Shown here one piece after another: positions 5,736 to 14,400 of a DNA stretch of 21,087 nt. Location: positions 1 to 21,087 of IMG/VR virus record IMGVR_UViG_3300037258_000252; one strand, 5' to 3'. This stretch comes from a virus. The notes beneath the pieces are model-generated. The model saw only the letters and a list, made by a program, of their open reading frames with translations, was not told the DNA's origin and did no database searches. Position numbers and translations under genes: made by a program. How positions within the stretch are numbered: position 1 is the first letter of the stretch; the number at the start of each line of letters is the position of its first letter.

Positions 5736-7463
5736 TTACTGCTTGACCCACTGCTGACCGTCGAATGCGTAGTTGGCACCGTTGTACGAGCGCGTCGTGC
5801 CCTTCTGCGGAGCGCCCGCAGTTGCGGGAGCCTGAGTTCCGCCGTTCTTCTGCTTCTGGTACAGGTCGCGGACTTCGCCACGCGCCGCTGGCGAGAGTTC
5901 CGGGTGTTCGCCGAGATACTTTTCGGCGTCGTCGTAATTCGGATTCGGACCCATGCCGGGGATGGAGATCGGATCGGCTTCCCGCTCGTTGTACTTTTTC
6001 TGCTTGTCGGCTTCCGCCTTCTGCTTCGCGGCGACTTGGTCGCTCTGGTCTTTCTGGAAACCCTGCTGCGCGGGAGTCAGGTTGCTCGCCTGTTGCGTCG
6101 TCGCCGGTGGGGGAGTTCCGCCGTACTGCTTGTAGCCGATTCCCAACTGGCGTAGCTCTTGGTAGGAATCGCCCAGCGCGGCGTTCGCATCGGAGACGTG
6201 GTACTTGTTCGCGAGCGCCTGATACTCGGGCGAGTTGGTGTCCACGTTGCCCTTGGCGTCGGTCGGCAACATTCCGTAGTCAGTGTCCTTCTCCATGTCT
6301 TTCTCTGCGCTCTGGTAGGCGCTCATCGTCAGCGAGAATCTCCGCTCGGAATCGCCCAACAAAGCATCCTTCGCGCCGGGACTCAGCTTGCTGTAGTCGC
6401 CGCCGTTCTTGGTGAGTTCCGCACGGGCTTTCTTGGCGGTCTCGCCTTCCTTGAAATCGCTCAGGGCTTTCGACGCCTGCGCGTAGTCCAAGGTCGCCTT
6501 GGCGTTCGCGTCCTTGGTCTGCGCGATTTTTTCCTCTTGCGCCAAGATGTCCGTGCTCGTGCCGAACATGGTGCGCTCGGTTCCCGTGGCGTCCTTCAGT
6601 TTGTATTCCTTCACGCCGTCGTCGGGCACTTCCATCAAGTGGTACTTGCGGTCGGCTCCGTACACCGGACGGGTGCGGTAGCCGTTGAGATGCAAATCCT
6701 CAAGGTGGTTTTTGGTCGCGTAATTCTCTAGGTCTCCGAGATCGTTGAACGACGGGGTCTCCGCTCCGGCGATGGTGAGCGGCTTGGCTCCCAAACGCTT
6801 GAGGGTGTCCTCGCGCTCGACTTCCTCGTTCGCAAAGTCGATGTGCGCCTTCATCAACTCGAAATTTCTCAGGTTGTGTTCGTCGCCCATGTTGGCGAGG
6901 TTCGCGTCGTCAACCGCCATCCGCTTGATGGACTCCGCCTGCTGGCGGGCGTTCTCGGCGGTCTTGAGTTGAAAGTCCTTGTCGAAATTGGACTGCTCGT
7001 TCGTGACCTTCTGCTGTTCGAGTCCAAGCTGCTTGTTGCGGAAATCCTTTTCGTCCGCCAACTCCTGCTTCTTCTGGGAACTGGCTTCCATCTCGCGAGC
7101 CGCCGCGCCGATGCCGTAGGCTGCTCCGGCACCCTTGGGCACTTGACCCGCCGCGCCGAATCCCGACAACGCGGTCTGGATTCCGGCGAGCGTAGCCTTC
7201 GCCCAATCTCCGGGCTTTCCCTGCACCTTCGTCAAGGCATTCTGCGTCGATTGCGCAATCTGCGAGGTCAACGGCGGAACGGGGTTGGGGTTCGCCGCAG
7301 ACAGGTCGGCTCCCGATGCGCTCGGGTCGCTGATGTCGGGCGGTGCCGCGAGTGCTCCGATGTCGCCGCGAGTCGGCATGATGGGAACCGATGTGTTGCC
7401 GGTCGCCAATACCGGAACGGCGGGAGATGAATTGTCTGGTGCTGGTGTGATGATCGGTGCCAT
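5736..7463 (-). CDS. Coiled-coil-rich virion protein, candidate internal/ejection protein (575 aa)
   Basis: The N-terminal 70 residues are Pro/Ala/Ser-rich and look disordered. Residues 120-225 are strongly helical and rich in Gln, Glu and Lys, with coiled-coil character (KKQELADEKDFRNKQL and onward). A central mixed region (225-300) precedes a second helical segment (about 310-400). Residues 450-480 are Gln/Lys-rich. The protein ends with YNGANYAFDGQQWVKQ, a small beta-like tail. It lies between the 231-aa and 1130-aa genes, in the place and size class of T7 gp15. No enzymatic motif is visible. The start at 7463 is preceded by AGAGGA, and just upstream lies a perfect 11-base-pair hairpin. 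Confidence 0.6.
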   Translation of the reverse strand: MAPIITPAPDNSSPAVPVLATGNTSVPIMPTRGDIGALAAPPDISDPSASGADLSAANPNPVPPLTSQIAQSTQNALTKVQGKPGDWAKATLAGIQTALSGFGAAGQVPKGAGAAYGIGAAAREMEASSQKKQELADEKDFRNKQLGLEQQKVTNEQSNFDKDFQLKTAENARQQAESIKRMAVDDANLANMGDEHNLRNFELMKAHIDFANEEVEREDTLKRLGAKPLTIAGAETPSFNDLGDLENYATKNHLEDLHLNGYRTRPVYGADRKYHLMEVPDDGVKEYKLKDATGTERTMFGTSTDILAQEEKIAQTKDANAKATLDYAQASKALSDFKEGETAKKARAELTKNGGDYSKLSPGAKDALLGDSERRFSLTMSAYQSAEKDMEKDTDYGMLPTDAKGNVDTNSPEYQALANKYHVSDANAALGDSYQELRQLGIGYKQYGGTPPPATTQQASNLTPAQQGFQKDQSDQVAAKQKAEADKQKKYNEREADPISIPGMGPNPNYDDAEKYLGEHPELSPAARGEVRDLYQKQKNGGTQAPATAGAPQKGTTRSYNGANYAFDGQQWVKQ

Positions 7464-7474
7464 TGGTTTCCTCT

Positions 7475-7499
7475 CTTTTCGGAACCGAGTTCCGAAAAG
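7475..7499 (-). promoter_or_regulatory. Perfect 11-bp hairpin before the 575-aa gene
   Basis: CTTTTCGGAAC (7475-7485) and GTTCCGAAAAG (7489-7499) are exact inverted repeats with a 3-base loop. The element fills most of the 40-base gap between two late genes and ends just before the AGAGGA ribosome-binding site. On the minus strand no T-run follows, so it is unlikely to be an intrinsic terminator. An RNA-processing or stabilising element, or a protein-binding site, would fit. Confidence 0.6.
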
Positions 7500-7503
7500 G
7501 CTC

Positions 7504-8199
7504 TTAGAACATCATGTCGCTGCCGGACAGGACGCCGTTCGTGTAGTTGCCCAGCGACGGATTGTTGTTGCCGCCTCCGCCCGGTTTCAAGAGCGACATT
7601 CCGCCCGACAACCCGGCGCTCGCAAGCGAAGTGATTCCGCCCGCGATGTCCGCCGTGGCTTGGTTCGATTCTTGGTTGATCGTGTCCGCTTCCTGAAAAG
7701 CGTTTTGACCGACTTCGTTCGCGAGCGAGCCGGTCGCATTCGGGTTGTACTGTCCCGATGCCGCCAACTCCGCGCTCTCCGCGTTCTGGAAGTTGCTGCG
7801 CCCCGTGGCGTAGTCGGACTCGGTGATTCCGAGTTCTTGGTTCGAGAGTTGACCCGCCGCGCTGGATGCCAATCCTTCTTTCAACTGCTGGTCTACGCCG
7901 GACTCGGGAAGACTTGACCCGCCGCCTCTGCCCGCAAGCTGCGAGTTCAATGCTACGGCTGCGTTCTTGTAGTTCGCACCCGTGGCGTTGACCGCTTGGG
8001 TGTTGAGCGCCGCCAGTTCCGAAGGGCTAAACCCCGTCTGCGACGGACCGGCTTCGAGCACCGGCGAAAGCACGGAATTGATGTGGCTCAGGATGTTCTG
8101 CTGGTCGGCGAAGTTGGTCGCGTAATTGTTCTGTACGCTCTGCATCAACTGCTGCTGCGACCCTTCGATGTTCTTTTCGGCTGCGCTAGGTCCGCAAAT
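7504..8199 (-). CDS. Small virion protein, candidate internal/ejection protein, with probable ATT start (231 aa)
   Basis: The frame has no ATG before 8145 but stays open to 8233. The upstream 17 codons read (I/M)CGPSAAEKNIEGSQQQ. From memory, related phage proteins begin MCGPS, then a helical stretch, then AGPxQxGFS-xx-E-xx-ALNT, as seen here (AGPSQTGFSPSELAALNT). The codon at that Met position is ATT (8199-8197), with AGGAG at 8211-8207, a 7-base spacer away. TTG 8148 and ATG 8145 lack a well-placed ribosome-binding site. The protein is Gln/Asn/Ala-rich and helical, with a glycine-rich hydrophobic C-terminal part (IAGGITSLASAGLSGGMSLL). It heads the 231-575-1130 aa series and may match T7 gp14 in role. 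A plus-strand HNH-like gene begins only 38 bases away. The gene is well supported; the start and role are inferred. Confidence 0.65.
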   Translation of the reverse strand: MCGPSAAEKNIEGSQQQLMQSVQNNYATNFADQQNILSHINSVLSPVLEAGPSQTGFSPSELAALNTQAVNATGANYKNAAVALNSQLAGRGGGSSLPESGVDQQLKEGLASSAAGQLSNQELGITESDYATGRSNFQNAESAELAASGQYNPNATGSLANEVGQNAFQEADTINQESNQATADIAGGITSLASAGLSGGMSLLKPGGGGNNNPSLGNYTNGVLSGSDMMF

Positions 8200-8217
8200 T
8201 TTCGTGCTCCTCTTGCC
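8200..8217 (-). promoter_or_regulatory. Ribosome-binding site that supports the ATT start
   Basis: On the minus strand AAGAGGAG (8214-8207) is followed by 7 bases and then ATT at 8199-8197. This is the best-placed ribosome-binding site for the 231-aa frame and is the main reason for preferring ATT over the downstream TTG/ATG codons. Confidence 0.6.
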
Positions 8218-8237
8218 TTGGTCAGTATTTACTCAAG

Positions 8238-8783
8238 ATGGGTAGACCAAGACTCGAACTCACTGGACAGCGTTTCAGCCGTCTTTTGGTGCTCGCCTTT
8301 GCCAACTATGACAAACGGCGTAATACCTTTTGGCTTTGCCTGTGTGACTGCGGCAAGCAAATAACTGTCCGTGGAACGGCTCTCAAGATCGGCAGAGTCG
8401 CAAGTTGCGGCTGCTATGCCCGAGAGGTTTCCTCAAAAATCCACTTCAAACACGGTCATCGTCGCAGACCCGATGGCAAACGGTCGCCAACCTACCGCTC
8501 GTATGGCGCTATGAAAAACCGCTGCTACGGTGAAACTCATCCTCGCTATGCCGATTACGGCGGACGCGGAATCCAAGTCTGCGAGCGATGGCTCGAATCC
8601 TTTGAAAACTTCCTCGCCGACATGGGCGAGCGTCCTACGGGCAAAACCCTCGACCGCTTCCCCAACAAAGATGGGAACTACGAACCGTCTAACTGCCGCT
8701 GGGCGACTCCAAAGGAACAGGCTGCGAACCGGCGACCCCGAAGTCGTGCCGGTACTCCTCTCGATACCCGAAACGCCGCATGA
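8238..8783 (+). CDS. HNH-like protein with N-terminal Cys-rich module, inserted in the late module (181 aa)
   Basis: The N-terminus reads LTGQRFSRLLVL, then a Cys cluster W-x-C-x-CDCGK (about residues 32-39) and SCGCY (55-59), probably a zinc-binding DNA-recognition module. FKHGH follows, then YGGRGIQVCERW and a C-terminal block LDRFPNKDGNYEPSNCRWAT with Q-xx-NRR. This block is shared with the protein at 1472-2014, but the N-terminal modules differ. As there, the first His of a normal HNH is replaced by the LDR context. The gene opposes all its neighbours and overlaps the GNAT gene tail-to-tail by 95 bases (8689-8783). No good ribosome-binding site precedes it. The position suggests a free-standing homing-type insertion. 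Confidence 0.75.
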   Translation: MGRPRLELTGQRFSRLLVLAFANYDKRRNTFWLCLCDCGKQITVRGTALKIGRVASCGCYAREVSSKIHFKHGHRRRPDGKRSPTYRSYGAMKNRCYGETHPRYADYGGRGIQVCERWLESFENFLADMGERPTGKTLDRFPNKDGNYEPSNCRWATPKEQAANRRPRSRAGTPLDTRNAA

Positions 8784-9126
8784 ATCGAATCAACGCCGGG
8801 GAAGTCGAGTCAAAAATGGCGTAGCGGAACCCCCGGCTCTTGGCTGCTTGGGCGACGAGCGGATACGCCTCTAACAAGGCAACGGCTATTCGCTTTCCCA
8901 CCCTCGGCGGGAACTGCACATGGAGCCGAATCCCCTGCCCCTCGGTCTCCTGCCGCACGTACATGCAGGCACCGTGGGCGTCCTCGATCACGAAGGAAGC
9001 CGCGTAGGAGGTCTCCCCCGGCATGAAAAAGCGCGGGACGATCTTGCCCTTGTGGTCGGAGTCCGCCTCGATCCACTCGCCGATTTGCTCCAAGTCGGCA
9101 TCTTCCACGCTGCGGAACGTGACCAT
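8689..9126 (-). CDS. GNAT-like N-acetyltransferase fold protein (145 aa)
   Basis: The N-terminus (TFRSVEDADLEQIGEWIEAD) and the C-terminal segment AAKSRGFRYAIFDSTSPALI with RFMRRFGYRE (ending about residue 122) follow the GNAT layout, in which the last strands carry a GF motif. The acetyl-CoA-binding Q/R-xx-G-x-G/A signature is weak here (PRVGKRIA, about residues 75-82), so activity is uncertain. Small GNAT-like proteins are common between tail genes in such phages, with unknown substrates. Its ATG directly follows the stop of the single-TM gene. The last 95 bases, coding about 31 residues, overlap the HNH-like gene; the last dozen residues (GSQPVPLESPSGS) look like readthrough into inserted DNA. 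Confidence 0.6.
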   Translation of the reverse strand: MVTFRSVEDADLEQIGEWIEADSDHKGKIVPRFFMPGETSYAASFVIEDAHGACMYVRQETEGQGIRLHVQFPPRVGKRIAVALLEAYPLVAQAAKSRGFRYAIFDSTSPALIRFMRRFGYREEYRHDFGVAGSQPVPLESPSGS

Positions 9127-9456
9127 CTATTCGCTGCCCCGCGTGCGCGGCGTGCGGTCAACGAGCACGGCGATGCCGGTCGAGATTTCGTTCAGGATTT
9201 CGATGGTCTTGTCGCTCTTTCCGTTCGCCGATTCCTGCTTCTCGTTCAAGTCCTTCAGGGCTTTTTGCATCGTCGGAAAGCAGGTGGTCGCCATCGTGTC
9301 GATCTGCACGAGCGCCTTGCTGGTCGCCGCCTGCGTCTGGCTGAACTGCAAGGTCAGCTTGATGGACATGCGCCAGAGCCAACCAACAAGAGACAACACA
9401 GCGCCCCACCCCACGGTGGCGATGTGCGTTTCGACGAATTGGAAGGGCGTGAGCAT
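9127..9456 (-). CDS. Single-TM small protein, holin or membrane-anchor candidate (109 aa)
   Basis: The start at 9456 shares a base with the stop of the fibre gene (TAATG), which implies coupled translation. The same frame is open to 9555, but that part is antisense-like and overlaps the fibre gene. Residues 12-30 (ATVGWGAVLSLVGWLWRMS) form one membrane segment. The rest is a long polar helix (about 32-90) with coiled-coil tendency and a basic tail. This layout fits a small phage holin or membrane-associated accessory protein, but no family is certain and no endolysin lies nearby. Confidence 0.6.
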   Translation of the reverse strand: MLTPFQFVETHIATVGWGAVLSLVGWLWRMSIKLTLQFSQTQAATSKALVQIDTMATTCFPTMQKALKDLNEKQESANGKSDKTIEILNEISTGIAVLVDRTPRTRGSE

Positions 9457-11255
9457 TAGAAAATGTTGTTCCCCTGTACCTGCCAGTATCGTGCGTAGTT
9501 CGCATTCGGAGTTCCCGTTCCGCCGCCCACTTCGGGGTTCCAGACGAGGCTCCAATAGCCGATGTACGCTCTGCGGTTCGCCGCAGGGGATGCTTCGCTG
9601 TCGTTGCCGAACATGACCCCCGGATACATGCCGGGATTAAAAGTGAACACAGCGGTCGATTGAGAAGTGGTCGAGCCTAAAGTAGAGTCGTAAGGAACAT
9701 ACGAACTGACATCGTTGAATCCGATGAGGGTTCGAGTCCACGATGCTCCCGCCGTTCCGCCTGCCCAACTAGACGCATTCAGTTTGGTTCCCTCGCCGCT
9801 GCCCATCAGGTTTGACAGACCCGAAGAAGTGAATCCAAAGGAAGTCGGTCCATTCGGAGAATTGAAGCCTACGGTCGCGCTCGTGAATGAATACTGCGGG
9901 ACGTTGACGGTTTGAAAGCCTGTCGTGGCTCCGTTGCCCGATAAGCACATCTGGACTTGACCCGCTGCGGTGCATAGCATGTCCACTCGGTACCAGATGT
10001 TCTCGGCGGGAGTCACAAGCGTATCGGTGACGTTGCCGGGGAGATTGTTGCGAACGTAGCTGTTCCGCATCGTGTTCGACACACACTCGAACTTGAATGT
10101 CGTGTCCGACAAAGCGGTGTCGTGCGTGCTCGCTGTGGCGGTTTCGGCTACGGCGCTGGCGTTTGCCAGCGTCAGGGTCGTCGAGGTGCCTGCGCTGCAA
10201 ACCCAAGGTCCGCCGTTGTTCGACGAGTGGGTGACGAAGCCGCTGACTGAAAAATACTTTCCGGTATAGGTGCTGCCGTTCGGGAAAGTGCCCGTATATA
10301 CAGCCGTGCCGCCCGACGAGGTAGCAACGGACGTGACGGCGAGAGCGCCCGTTCCGGGGTCTGCGTCGTAGCGAAGTCCGGCGAAACAAAAAGGTCGGGT
10401 ACCCGTAGAAGCGCGGGTCAGTAGCGTGTTGCTGTCCCATCCGAACAGACCGATGTAGAAACTGGTTTTAGCCAGCGTGAACGCTGTGGTGACGCTCGTT
10501 CTGTTGTTTCTTCCGAGCATGAACACCCACGACATTTGCCAGTTGGGGTAATCGAACAAAGGCCATACCGGACTCGTATCGGGGTTGGACGTTGACATCC
10601 AAGCGGGCTGTAGATAGCAGGAAGCATTCGCGGTGGTGTTGACCGCCATCGTCACCGACCCGAAGTAAGGGGGCTGAAAACAAGCCATGCCGCCAGAATT
10701 GACGCCATTTTGACTTCCCCATTGCCATCCCAAGCGCCCGACTGCTCCGCTGGTTGTGCCCGCTGAGGGCGTGAAAGCGAAATCGTCTCTGAGTGCAAAA
10801 TAAGCAGTGTCGGTGTCCCAATAGGGTGAACCGTGAATCAGTCCGTCTCCGCCCGCCGTCCCCGTGATCGTGGTGTCGCCGGTCGAGTCTGCGGACAGGA
10901 TCATGTTGGCACCCGCGACCAAGTTCAATTTCACCTGCGAGGCGTTCGGGATGTTGTTCGTCGCGAGCGCGATTCCCGGTGCCGATGCATTGATGACCCG
11001 GACGACCGATTGCGCCGCCGCGTTCGCCTGCGGAGTGACGCTCGCTGGCATTATGCGGATCGTGGGCACAGCGCCGGGGTACTGCTGGTCGTGCAAGTCG
11101 GGTTGAAGCTGCGTCGTGAGCGGAGCCGTGGCACGGAGGTACGGGTTGATCGTCACCGGAGTCGGCGGCGGAACCGGCGAAGGCACACCCGCATCCATCG
11201 CAATCCAGTTCGCGCCTAGTCCGTCGTTTTCTACCGGGTTGGCTTCGCTGCTCAT
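9456..11255 (-). CDS. Tail fibre / adhesin with lectin-like domain (599 aa)
   Basis: The N-terminal region has NDGLGANWIAM (residues 10-20), shared in form with the upstream 64-aa protein, and a Pro-rich linker. Residues 107-134 (VKLNLVAGANMIL, then TITG) are of the beta type often seen in phage fibre shafts. From 145 to the end, the sequence is rich in Trp, Tyr, Phe, Ser and Thr, like a concanavalin-type jelly roll (for example WYRVDMLCTAAGQVQMCLSG at 421-440). A module of about 70 residues (304-376; VYTGTF, SNNGGPWV, TTLTLAN, VAETATA) interrupts this region and recurs in the nozzle-like protein. It probably contacts the host surface. The gene follows the 64-aa gene directly (TAAATG). Confidence 0.7.
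   Translation of the reverse strand: MSSEANPVENDGLGANWIAMDAGVPSPVPPPTPVTINPYLRATAPLTTQLQPDLHDQQYPGAVPTIRIMPASVTPQANAAAQSVVRVINASAPGIALATNNIPNASQVKLNLVAGANMILSADSTGDTTITGTAGGDGLIHGSPYWDTDTAYFALRDDFAFTPSAGTTSGAVGRLGWQWGSQNGVNSGGMACFQPPYFGSVTMAVNTTANASCYLQPAWMSTSNPDTSPVWPLFDYPNWQMSWVFMLGRNNRTSVTTAFTLAKTSFYIGLFGWDSNTLLTRASTGTRPFCFAGLRYDADPGTGALAVTSVATSSGGTAVYTGTFPNGSTYTGKYFSVSGFVTHSSNNGGPWVCSAGTSTTLTLANASAVAETATASTHDTALSDTTFKFECVSNTMRNSYVRNNLPGNVTDTLVTPAENIWYRVDMLCTAAGQVQMCLSGNGATTGFQTVNVPQYSFTSATVGFNSPNGPTSFGFTSSGLSNLMGSGEGTKLNASSWAGGTAGASWTRTLIGFNDVSSYVPYDSTLGSTTSQSTAVFTFNPGMYPGVMFGNDSEASPAANRRAYIGYWSLVWNPEVGGGTGTPNANYARYWQVQGNNIF
10128..10346 (-). repeat. Inserted adhesin-like module, copy in the fibre gene
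   Basis: It encodes residues 304-376 of the fibre protein. Shared pattern with the copy at 13259-13468: GG-T-xYTGTF, a G-F-x-N/H-SxNNG turn, TTL-T-x-NAS, and VAET-xA. The DNA has diverged, so the similarity is best seen at protein level. It separates RYDADPGTG from TTFKFECVSNT, two parts that would otherwise read as one lectin-like domain. Confidence 0.65.
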
Positions 11256-11450
11256 TTACGCTTCGTTTGCCTCGCGCATCCTGTCCCGCTGCGTGCGTCT
11301 CTGCGGCTTGTACTTCCGCTGGTTCTCGGGCGGGAGCACAGCCGGTTCCATGATTTTTTCGACGCTCACCCGTTGCTGCTCAGGGATGAGCGGCAAGAGT
11401 TCTACCGGCATCCATCCTTCGCCGAGTCCGTCGTTGAGTTCGTCTGTCAT
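11256..11450 (-). CDS. Small protein with fibre-like NDGLG motif (64 aa)
   Basis: The start at 11450 shares a base with the stop of the nozzle-like gene (TGATG), and its stop is directly followed by the fibre ATG. Residues 6-13 (NDGLGEGW) match NDGLGANW near the fibre N-terminus. The middle is Pro/Glu-rich and the C-terminus strongly basic (QRKYKPQRRTQRDRMREA). The protein looks mostly disordered. It may be a fibre-attachment or assembly factor; this is inference from the shared motif and position. The longer open frame back to 11750 is a shadow of the nozzle-like gene. Confidence 0.6.
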   Translation of the reverse strand: MTDELNDGLGEGWMPVELLPLIPEQQRVSVEKIMEPAVLPPENQRKYKPQRRTQRDRMREANEA

Positions 11451-14400
11451 CAAGCCTCTTGGTACAGCCTGCCGAATACCGCGAGCGACAAGAGTTCGTT
11501 CTGCACGGTGTCGGTGTTTCCGAAGTCCACTTGCACGATCATTCGGCGGCATCGCGCCACGCTTTGGGTCGCCGCGAAGTAGTAGCGGTTCGGGTAGTAG
11601 TTGGTCGGCGTGATGGTCATGCCGTACACGGACGGCGGGTCGTACGCCATGCCCGCGCCGAGCGTGTTGACGAAGTTGGTGAACGAGCCGTAGGGCGCGT
11701 CGAGCAGGAAGCTGACCGTGGGCAGCGAGCCGACTCCCGAGAAATCGCATTCCACAAACTTGAGCGCGGCAGCCTGACCCGGCTGCGCGAAGGTAATCGC
11801 TCCCATCTGGAAGTTGGCGGCGTACGCGGTGCCGTTATCGGAAAATACTGTCAAGTCGCGCTTGAGGATGTTTTGGTTCGTGCCCGTTCCGCCGATGAGC
11901 AACCGCTTGACGCCGGCCGCGGTCTGCGTCGATTGAAGCATCTGGCATCCGCCCACGATGTTCGCCTTCGGACTCCAAATCGCCTCGCCTTGGGGAACTT
12001 GGTGGGGGTTGAGCCGGTACCATCCCGTCGAGCCGTCGCCCCAATACACGGCGTTGTCCACGCCGCTCTCATGCACGGTCACGTAGGCAAGAGCGGGATT
12101 CCACGCCGCCAACTGGTCGCCGATGGCGAAGCCGATGCGGGAGAGTTGCAGCGAGGGATTGATGACGAGCGCCTGAGCGTCCGCCGACATGAAATAGATT
12201 TCGCCGCCGTGGATGTCCCAAGCGTTCCACGATTGCAAGCCGACTCCGGGGAACAGGCTGGTCGAGAAAAAGCTGGAAGTCTCGGGACCGCCGTAGATGC
12301 ACTCGAAATCGGTTGCGGTCGGGCACACGAGTCCAATGGGCGTGTGGATCAGCGCCGTCACCGTGGACTCGAACGGGAAGTCGTCGCTCGGGTTGAAACA
12401 CTCGTTCGGGTTGCCGGTGATGATGTCCGGACCGCCCGAGAAATAAACCGTGTTGCCCACGGCTCCCCATACGCGCTGGAAGTGCAACTGGTCGCACAGC
12501 GGCAGGTATCCGGTCGGGGGCGGATCGTTCTCGTCGTCAATCGGCGCGGGGATGAGCGTGTTGAGTCCGGGGAACAGGCTCGTGGCGATGTCCGGCAGAT
12601 AATCTTGGAAGTACCACGGCTGCGCGATGCCGCCGATGGGAGGCGGAGAGGGAATTTCCGTCAACTCGAACATATTGGAAGCGCCGCCGCCGTCCGCGTC
12701 CCGCCAGATCACAATCGTGTCCACCTGCGGGTCGAGCGAGCCGACACCCGACACCGTGTTGACCGCTCCGGTGTTCGCGCCGGTGATCGTGAACGTCGGG
12801 GAGGCTGTCGAGATGCCGCCCGTCCCCGAGCCTTTGTAAGCGCCGTTCGGCACGGAAGCGCCGGGGGGAATGTTGGTGACGTAGTAGTCGGTTGCCGCCC
12901 GCGCCTTGAACGAAACGGCGTAGACGTGACCCTTCGTCCACGAGAGCGAGTTGATGGCGGCTTTCCCTTGGTTGTACAAAGTGATTCCGTTGTCCGTCGT
13001 GTTTGAGCCGATGGGATTCCACGACGGAGCCGATGATGACGACTTGCCGGAACTGATGACGAACTGAATATCGACGGGGCTGTGCGTGTCGATGATGGCT
13101 GCGCCGCCGTAGGGCTGCGAGCTTGATGGCGGAGCGAATCCGCTGAGAGGCAGATACCAGATGGCGTTCGCCGCCCACGCGACGCTCGATCCTACGCACG
13201 TCCAGCTTGTGGAACCGTCCGACACCGAAGCGCCGTACGTGGTTCCCCAAGCGTTGTAGACGGCGGTACCGGCGTGGGTCTCGGCGACTCCGCTGGCGTT
13301 CGTCGTTACGAGAGTCGTGTTGTTGCAGGAAACAATCTTGAATGTGCCGTTGTTCGCGGAGTTCGTAAATCCCGCTATCGTCACCGGCAGTCCGGTCGGA
13401 TAGGCGGTCGTGAAAGTTCCGGTGTAGGTGGTCTGCCCGCCGCTGGCGGTCGAGGCTGCGGTCAGGACGCTCGAAGTACCGGGCTTGACGGTTCCGCTCG
13501 CGCCGGTCAGGGTGCAAACTTGCAGGTTGCTGTTGGGGTCTTTGATGACCGAAAAGCTGCTCGAACCGAATGTCCACGCCGAATAGTTGGTGGTCGCCGC
13601 CCATGTAGCGGACGAAAGCATGACCCATCCGAGTTGACCGTCGAAAGTTGTTTGACCGGGAACCGTCGCCCACGTCGGAGCGGTGGAACCGCTTCCCGTG
13701 GTGCCCGCCGTGGTCGCGCCTTGCAGGTAGACAAACTGACCGGCAGGAGCGGGGAGAATCAGGGTCGGCTCGATGATGGCGCAATTGAGCGCGTTCGGAT
13801 CGTTGCCGGAACTCGGCTGTATGTACTGGTTGAAAGCGGTGGATGCGCTCCAAGATTTTACGAGCGTGGGCGAGCCGTTGACCTGTCCCAGACTTCCCCA
13901 CTTGCCGCCGCCCGAATGTTCCAGCGTGCGAGCGCCCGTCGAAACGAGCGCGGGGTTCCACGTCGGCTGCACGGTGCCCGAAGTCCACGGGTAGTTGTGG
14001 GTGTTGACGAAAATGCATTTCGTTCCGGGGTCGTAGATCGGCTGCCCGCTCAGGTACAGCGTGCTCGCCGCCCAGAGCGTGATGGCTCCTTGGTTCGTCC
14101 ACGTGACCGAGCCGTCCGAGGGAGTCGTTCCGCCCGTCCCTTGGTTCCATGCGGGCTGACCGTTCGAGGCGGTTCCGTATCGCGAAGTGGGGTTGCTGCC
14201 GTCCGCATTGACGGTGTAAAGCTGCTGGACGTTTCCGTTCGCATCGACGATGAGTCCCATCGTCGAGTAGTAGGAGTTCGCCTGCCACACGACGGAGGAC
14301 GAAGCGGACTGCACGATGGAGACGGAGGGTGCCGCCGTGGGTGTGGCGATGCCCCAATTCCACACGGTTCCGTTCGGATTTCCCGGCGTGTATTTCAGCG

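Noticed and set aside
8200-8783. Group I intron around the second HNH-like gene
   Set aside because: The flanks are ends of two different genes, not two exons of one gene, and no intron core could be recognised by eye.
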